A stretch of 64,000 nucleotides of DNA from Phaeosaccion multiseriatum (Eukaryota > Ochrophyta, other classes), in the NCBI GenBank assembly GCA_965112735.1, contig OZ218952.1, positions 1,674,001 through 1,738,000 of the forward strand, given 5' to 3'. The translations under genes were made by a program, and so were the position numbers. Of the stretch, positions 57,801-64,000 are shown piece by piece (the stretch's first letter is position 1; each line of letters starts with the position of its first letter). Under the pieces are notes generated by a model that saw only the letters and a program-made list of their open reading frames with translations, made no database searches and was not told where the DNA came from.

Positions 57801-59672
57801 CTCCTCCTCCTCCTCCTCCTCCTCCCCCTTCTCCTCCTCCCTCTCCTTCTCCTCCTCCCTCTCCTTCTCCTCCTTCGTCCCTGGTTATAACGGAAGACGC
57901 GCGCGTGCTGTCTGCTGGTGACGCAGGAGAGGAGGGAAGCACAATATTCCCCAGCTCATCCAGCAGAAGTGTCGCCTCGTTGCGGCTGCCATCTCCTTCG
58001 CTGCCCCCGTAAAAGACCAGGCTGTTGCTGTTGCTAGTGCTGGTGTTGTTGTTGATGTTGCTATTGCTGACGTTGTTGGTGTGGTTGTTGTTGCTGTTGC
58101 TGTTGTAGGATAGCGACGCATCTTCTTGTCCTTTGGTATGGGGCTTGGTCCAGAGTCGTTGTTGGCTCTGTTCTCTCCCCTCCTTAGCAACAGCAGCAAG
58201 AAGTGAAAACCGACCGCTCCCCTTCCTCTCACCGGAAAAAAGAAGCCCCTTATCGTCTGTGTCCTCCATCTGCACCGATGGCAGCTCGTGATGAAGCTTC
58301 GCGGAGTGTTGCCTCCGATGATGGTGCTGGAGCGCTGATCCTACAGCTGCTGACCCTGCCACTGGTGAGGTGTGAAGGTGGCGGCTCGAGCCCTCCGAAT
58401 GTTGTTGCAAGACACTGCCCTGTCCAATCAGGCTGTCGACGAGGATCAAAGGGGCCCCTTGCCGCTGCCCCTGTCCGAGCCACTGCCGCTGGCGCTGATG
58501 CTGCAGCTCAAGCTGCTCCTCCTTCTCGCCGGCGGAGGTCGTTTGGCCCGCCACTGCTGCTGCGGGCTCCAAGCCGCTGGCCGCCATGCTGTACTTGAAC
58601 CCTAGCCGCACCAACCCTCTCCCTCCCTCGTTGGGATGGCTCGACATGACCAGCCCGAGCTTTGCGTTGGAGCATATCCACGCGACCCCTGTCCTCGGTA
58701 CGTGCGGCAAGGTCAGCGCCTGGAGCGGAAAAAGCACAATCGAGCCGCCCCCAACCCCGCTGCTCGCGGCTATCCCCCCACTACCACCGCCACCGCTGCT
58801 GCTGCTGCTGCTGCTGCTGCTGCCGACCGACAGAGCTGCCGCTGGTGCCGCCTCGTACACCTTGACTGTCTGGTCGAGAGAGGCTGTCGCTACCATCGCA
58901 CTGCTGCTCGTGTGTGGTGCCTCTCTCTCCGACGACGCTCTCTTGTGAACGGCGCAGGAGGTGACTCTCGCCGAGTGCATCTGCTGCGACCACGACGGAC
59001 GGGCAGGATGAAGCTCCGACCCCTCCCCCACGAAGGCAGGGACATCCCAGCACTGTACGAAGCCGCTCTCGAAGCCGAGCACCACGAGGATGCGATCCTC
59101 CACCTCCATCACTTCTTCGTCCTCCTTCTCCCCATGCTGCTGCTGCTGCTGCTGCTGCTCCTGCTGCTGCTGGTGGCGGCGGTTCGGCGACAACGATGGC
59201 GACGACGATTGCCGAGTAACAGTCGCAGCACCACCAGCAGCAGCAGCAGGAGGAGGAAGAGGAGGGGAGGAAGGCACCGCCCGTACAACCAACAAGCACG
59301 CCCCCATGGCCGTGATGGCTCCTCTCGAAAAGTACGTGGCGTGCGGGTACAAGCACTTAGGCGTGGCGCCCGGGGTCCAACCTCCGGCACCGCTCCTGCT
59401 CGTGTGTGCTCCGACCCCGGGGGGCACGTCTCGCCACGTCTTTATGCTGCCGTCCGCGCTGCTGGACACCACCCACTGCACCCCATCTCTCCCCTGCAGC
59501 ACGGCCAGGCTCACGATGGAGTCTGCGTGGGCCTTTGTGCTCCATAGACAGGCGCTCCGAGCACGGTTACTGCTACTGCTACTGCTACCACCACCGCTGC
59601 CACTGCTGTGGCTGTTGCTGTTGCTGTTGGCACTGCTGGCAGTACTGCTGGCATAAAGCGTTCCCACGTTCC

Positions 59673-59723
<51 letters not shown>

Positions 59724-61612
59724 AAGCAGGAGGTGGCGGCGGCGGCCGCGTGCTCCAAAGCGCGAGCCCCCCGTCCGCACATCCAACCAGCAGGCATGGA
59801 GCAGTCCCTACCGCAGAGATGGCCGTGATGGAAGGCCGGGTGAGCTGCTTCATAGCGTGCGTCTCCCTCGACAGGTGCCTTTGCTTGGGCGTCATCGTAT
59901 CCCCACTCTGCTGCTTCTGCTGCTGCTGCTGCTGCTGCTCGTGGTACTGGCGGACGTTGAGCAGTCGGCTTGACTGTCTCAGGCCCTGAGCCGCGTCGAG
60001 GGAGCACAAGCGCACGTCGCCATTGCTGTAGCCCACCGCCAGCTGCCTATGGCCCTTGCCACACAGAGCCGTACAGATACCACGCACTTCTTCGTCGTCA
60101 GTGTCCGGCCGAGGCATCCTCGGGTAAACGCGACGCTCCACTTTCTGCCTCCTCCGGCCCTCCTCGTCTCCCTCCTCGTCCTCCTCTCCCAGCACGCTGA
60201 TGCCCCCGCTCTCGTCTAGTATTAGGAGCTTCGTATCCATACCGCCACCGCTTCCGCTACCGCCACCACTACCGCCACCACTACCACCGGTGCTTCGTGT
60301 GGCCAGAGGCATGTGCTGGTCGTTGAGGGGGAGGGAGGCACTGACACGTGGTGCAGCACTGGGGACACTGGGGCTCGTACTCATGGCCACGCAGGCGGCT
60401 GAGCACTGGGCCACCCTCCAAGTCGGCGTGACCTCCTCGAGGACAGTGATAAGCCCCCCCGCCACCGCAAACAAGAGTCGTCTGCGCATGCTTGCCTGCT
60501 GCACGTCCCCGAGCATCAAGTGGAGAACAGGGTTGGGCGGCCTCTGCTTGTCCGGTCGGGTCACGAGCGTGCTCACAGGCTCCCTCTTGGTGACAAAGGC
60601 CCCCACATGCTTGACAGACACCTCAAGGGCGTCTGCTCGCACTAGATCTGCCCCTGCCAGCCACCAGTGATCCACCCGTCCGCTCACCCCGCCCGTCACC
60701 ACGCCGCACTCTGGTGCTAGGCTGTGTAGGCCCCTGACCTTGAGCCGTACACAGGTGATTTGACGCGCCCCGGAGGAGGCATCAATCATGGTGAGGAGCG
60801 TAGGCATGGCCTGAATGGGCTGACACATGCCCGGTCGCCCGAAAGTGACTCTCCATACCCCAACAGTGCCATTGGCGAGGCCGAAGCACACCAACGGAGC
60901 CGTCAGGTCGCAGCACGTAATGTCGTGCGTGTGAATATCTTCCATCATACCCAAAAACTTGACGTCGGTGCTCATCACTGCTGCTGCTGCTGCTTCTCTT
61001 GCCTCCTCCGCCGTGCCCGGTCTGGCCGTCAGTAAGGCTTGTCCGTCACTGTTGTACCCGTCCCCAAAACTCCAAAACAGCGCTTGCTTCTTGTTTACGG
61101 CCATGACCATTCCAGAGGCCTGATCCAATTTCATCCACCGAATCACACGGCCCTCCGGGTCTGGAGCGAGCGATTGCATGACCTTCGCGGAAAGGGCACC
61201 CCCGCTTTGCACGAGATGGGCCGACGCACTCCCCCTCCTTGAGGTGATGACCCTGCTGGCTTTGAGCAGGGGCACTCCACTGGGGTCTAAGGCCGCAAAG
61301 ACGAGTGAGGCGCTGGACTGATGCACTTCAAGCGCCAGGAGGGGCCCGTGGTACGGGCGGAAGGAGCTCAGCAGCTGCAACCGGTCATTGAAGATTTTCA
61401 CTACATGATCCGATTGAGTACTCACATCTCCATCACCATCCTGGGAACCACTGCTACCATCCTCAGCGGGGTGTGTCATGTCATCGATACGGCTCTTGTC
61501 CCCATCCTCCTCCTCAGTCCGGAGCTGATTGCAGTCCTGCAGCGTAACGTACGAGTGGACAGACTCCAAGTAGTGCACACTAAGAAATGGAGGACTGGAC
61601 AAGGGAGAGACA

Positions 61613-61653
<41 letters not shown>

Positions 61654-62034
61654 GCAGAGTAGTAAGGCCAAAGAGGATCTTATTCAGAGACAAGTACCCC
61701 TGGAAGACTTGAGGTCTCTGAGGTTCCAGAAGGATCTCCAAGTCTAGTACGTGATGTCTCTCAAGGGCCGATCCCATGCCCTTGTGCTCCCTCCCCATCT
61801 TGAATGAGCCAAGCCCTGTGTGAGCCCCCCAATTGACTTCGCTCCTCACCTATGCTCAGGATGGATGATGGTTCGAATCTCCCTCCGCAGCGCCCACAGC
61901 CGTAGCGCATTGGCGTCCGCCGTGAGCAGCTCCCTTTTATCCCTGTTGTAGCAGCACGCCAGGATTGGAGACACGCCATCCCGCAGCTGATGCCTGAACA
62001 GCAGCGAGGACTGCACCAGCTCACGCGTCGTCAT
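51484..62034 (-). CDS. Very large WD40 / EF-hand-like protein, frame broken at two G runs
   Basis: Exon 1 is 62034-61850 (MTTRELVQSSLLFRHQLRD); exon 2 starts at 61594 and stays open to 51484 apart from two breaks. Together about 3,400 residues. The N-terminal third contains WD40-type repeats: FGLANGTVGVWRV, LAVGYSNGDVRLC, LLVGCADGGLALWST, WVVSSSADGSIKTWRD and MVATASLDQTVKVYEA. The frame shifts at a run of 16 G (plus C 57259-57274), then continues VVQVAQLLAALNLW with helical segments (YRLFLRRYGLLALAEERLVD). It shifts again at a run of 17 G (plus C 54866-54882) into KRVPAHLVQRAHAALC, SMYDMVDLDSMLERVLWRFR, an EF-hand-like DEQRTGSLEVRDFE and YLDFWIVLYFETLMGG. A Gly run of about 125 residues lies at 52846-53229. 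Three separate genes are possible, but no ATG or promoter sits at the breaks. The 3' end may splice out before 51599. Confidence 0.62.
52846..53229 (+). repeat. CTC tract encoding a ~125-residue Gly run in the WD40 gene
   Basis: 384 bp of CTC with CTT, CTG and CCC interruptions, in frame as GGA/GAG-phase Gly on the minus strand. The flanking coding sequence (GMAILRMGG before, GGATVGDGV after) stays in one frame. An unspliced intron is an alternative. Confidence 0.9.
57695..57880 (+). repeat. CTC tract encoding Gly/Glu in the WD40 gene
   Basis: About 185 bp of CTC/CTT units that read as Gly with occasional Glu on the minus strand, between RDEGGEGEGG and KGEEESSFNPMGSL. Confidence 0.88.
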
Positions 62035-62419
62035 TGCCGCTGGCGGACTGGCTTTCAGCCTCTCGTTGCCTGCTCCGTCCTCATCCAAGACTCAATTTTA
62101 GGCACCCCTCTCCAATAACATATAGCAGCCCTTGTGCAAAGCAGGGCGTGGAGAGATAGCCCAAGCCCGCTTTCAGTAGCAGCACAAGTAACAGCAAAGG
62201 GAGAGGCTTCGCTGGAGAGTGTCAGCCTTCCTTTGGTCGCTCTTTTTGGTGCTCACAGAGGGAGGGCATAGCACCAAACGTAACGATATTCTTTCCGTAT
62301 GCTTTCAAATGACTCACCTAAAAGTAATTCTCGCCGTCTGCTCTCTGTTCCCTCTCTCTCCCTATTTCATTCTCTCTCTCCCTTGCCTAGGAGAGCACAA
62401 GGTCCTCCTTACGTTACGG
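62035..62419. promoter_or_regulatory. Divergent promoter region, WD40 gene and short-chain dehydrogenase
   Basis: 385 bp between divergent ATGs. An in-frame TGA just upstream of the WD40 frame (near 62094) limits that gene's start. A pyrimidine-rich stretch lies at 62340-62395. No defined promoter element is recognised. Confidence 0.4.
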
Positions 62420-64000
62420 ATGGCTTGGTCCCCCCCCACCTTCTTTTCCCTCCTTGTGTTGTTCTTGGTAGCGTCGACAGCGCTCTCGTTCGCCGTCAGC
62501 AGCAGCCATAGTCTGCAAGGGAAGACCGTCTTGGTGACGGGGTCGACTGATGGGATAGGTGAGCACACAGCGAAGCGGCTGGCCACGGAGGGAGCCAAAG
62601 TTCTACTGCATGGACGAAGTGAGCAAAGGGTGCAAAGGTGCGTATAGTACTTTAAAAAAAGTGTTGCACTTTGCCTTGCCTATACCTCCCCCTCTCTTTC
62701 TCCTGCCCTTCTGTTCCACACTTTTTTCAGGACTCTGGAGTCCGTCTCTAACTTAGTGAAAGGCAAGACGGGGTGCTACGTGCCTGAGGCGTATACGGCG
62801 GACCTCTCCACGCTCAAGGGGATGCACTCGTTGTGCGACCAAGTAAGTAAAGGACCCCCTTGTTTTTCCTCTACTACGACTCTCTAGTTTGCTCACATGT
62901 CTCTCGCGCCCGTTCGCGCTTTCTCCTCTCCGTCCACGCTTCTTTCCTTTCCCTGCCCAGATACAGACCAAGCACAAGAGCCTGGATATCCTCATTAACA
63001 ATGCAGGTACGAATGGCAGTGGAATGCGCCCCTCGTCATGTCTGTCCTCTGTCCTCAACCTCCATTCACTGCCATCCTCTCCTCTTTACCTACGACCTCA
63101 GGCGTATTTGAGCCTTCCTTCAAGCTCACAGAGGACAACCTCGAATACACCTTTGCCGGTAGGTGCCATCGCTTGTGAAGTCTGCTGTGCCGTACGGGCA
63201 AAACCTTCTCTTCCAAAGCAAAAGACCAGCTTAGCTTCTCTCTCCACCCCCACCGTCCCTCCTCCCCCTCTCGTCCCCTCCCGCCGCCTTCACTCTGCCC
63301 CTCCTGCCGGTAGTGAATGTTATGGCTCCGTTCGTGATCACCCACCGCTTGCTCCCTCTTCTCCGAGAGGGCTTGAGCAGTGGTGATGAGGGCGGCTGCA
63401 AACGAATAATCAACGTGTCTTCGATGAGCCAAGCCTACTCTATCGACTTGGATAATCTCCAGGTAAGTGCCTGCTGCATGCTGGTGTTGGTTGGTAGTCG
63501 CAGCTTCTCTGTTCTGTCCCACACTATACCTTCAGAGGTGTCGAAACTCTGTTTTTGTTGAAAGTACGGACAAGCATGCCACAAAGGGCGTGTCTTTCCC
63601 GTTGAGTAGCAGAGCTGGTGAGGGAGGGCGCCACCGTCCATATATTTGTGCATCGCTTCTGCTCAACAATTCAAAGTAGGCAGACGCGCACGACAAGTGG
63701 AGGTATATCGGTGAACAACCCATTCGTCGCCACCCCATGTCAGTCCCCTTCCTCAGGCTGTATGTCGGTCTTTTTGTAACTGTCTCTGACCTCTCCCATG
63801 GCGCTGCGCTTCTGCTGGCCTTCATATACTGAGTTTGTTCGTTGGTTTTGTTTGTTTGTTTGTTTGCTGGTTTTGTTTATTTGTTTGTTTGTTTGTTTGT
63901 TTTGTTTCGCAAGTGCGAGAAAGGGGGCTTCTCCAACTATACGTCCTACGCCCTGTCTAAGATTGCGATCGCTATGTTCAACCGAGAGCTGCACGAACGC
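62420..64000 (+). CDS. Short-chain dehydrogenase/reductase, plastid- or ER-directed, 3' end outside window
   Basis: NAD(P)-dependent SDR of the retinol-dehydrogenase/protochlorophyllide-reductase-like group. Exons: 62420-62637, 62731-62842, 62961-63006, 63102-63158, 63314-63462, 63914 onward; phases close. ATG 62420 starts a signal peptide ([14 protein letters not shown]) followed by FAVSSSHS, a Phe-led heterokont plastid motif. The cofactor site is [17 protein letters not shown] (TGxxxGIG). The later blocks ILINNAG (NNAG), [16 protein letters not shown] and [13 protein letters not shown] (catalytic Ser) are present. The catalytic YxxxK is YALSK in the last exon in the window. Intron 5 carries (TTTG)n units. 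The C-terminal third is missing beyond base 64000. Substrate is not assigned. Confidence 0.88.

Noticed and set aside
1-64000. tRNA, rRNA or transposase genes
   Set aside because: None recognised by eye. A tRNA scan could still find one, as I could not compute cloverleaf folds.

Overview
The window is nuclear DNA from a eukaryote whose genes are rich in introns. Typical protein genes have 2 to 11 exons with GT..AG introns, and most donors read GTGAGT/GTAAGT. Leader sequences point to a photosynthetic stramenopile (heterokont alga) with a secondary red plastid. At least two proteins (VKOR-thioredoxin and a short-chain dehydrogenase) start with a signal peptide followed by Phe in an 'ASAF'-like context, the bipartite plastid-targeting pattern of heterokonts. 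A eustigmatophyte-like genome is plausible, but the species cannot be proved from this sequence. Low-complexity DNA is extreme: TCCC, CTC, ACTC, TAGG and AC tracts fill introns, and poly-Gln/Gly/Glu/Ala runs fill exons.

Layout from left to right: (1) 3' part of a SANT/Myb-domain, poly-Gln protein (+, EAF1/p400-like). (2) COG3, Golgi tethering subunit (-, 8 exons), converging on (1). (3) Plastid-type VKOR-thioredoxin fusion (+, 6 exons), divergent from COG3 with 111 bp between ATGs. (4) METTL21-like methyltransferase (-, 4 exons). (5) Decayed ankyrin-repeat remnant, a 59-bp-arm hairpin and small tandem repeats. (6) Membrane-anchored glucose/sorbosone-dehydrogenase-like protein with a PKD domain (+, 4 exons). 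(7) Mitochondrial ATPase inhibitor IF1-like protein (-). (8) SLC38/AVT-like amino-acid transporter (+, 6 exons). (9) ARP6, actin-related protein of the SWR1 complex (+, 9 exons). (10) Kinesin (-), with one apparent frame break in a G run. (11) Unrecognised protein with a C-terminal ubiquitin-like domain (+, 11 exons). (12) Secretory-leader coiled-coil protein with a PPC-like beta domain (-, 4 exons). (13) Very large WD40/EF-hand-like protein (-), whose frame is interrupted twice at G runs. (14) Short-chain dehydrogenase (+), cut by the right edge.

The genes do not form a pathway. They are mainly housekeeping functions (Golgi traffic, disulfide formation, chromatin, motility, transport) arranged as divergent and convergent neighbours. 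ARP6 and the SANT protein are both plausible chromatin-remodelling components. The most unusual signals are: a 15-base word (CTGTATCACCAACTG) present six times exactly and about six times approximately, mostly in exons beside CAG/CTG tracts and read in different frames; intron ends whose splice-site sequence appears expanded into long repeats with fixed polarity; and two tandem arrays that begin at a gene's stop codon.

Exon coordinates were derived by hand from splice signals and phase. Allow an error of 1 to 2 bases. Unless a length break is noted, phases close across every junction given.
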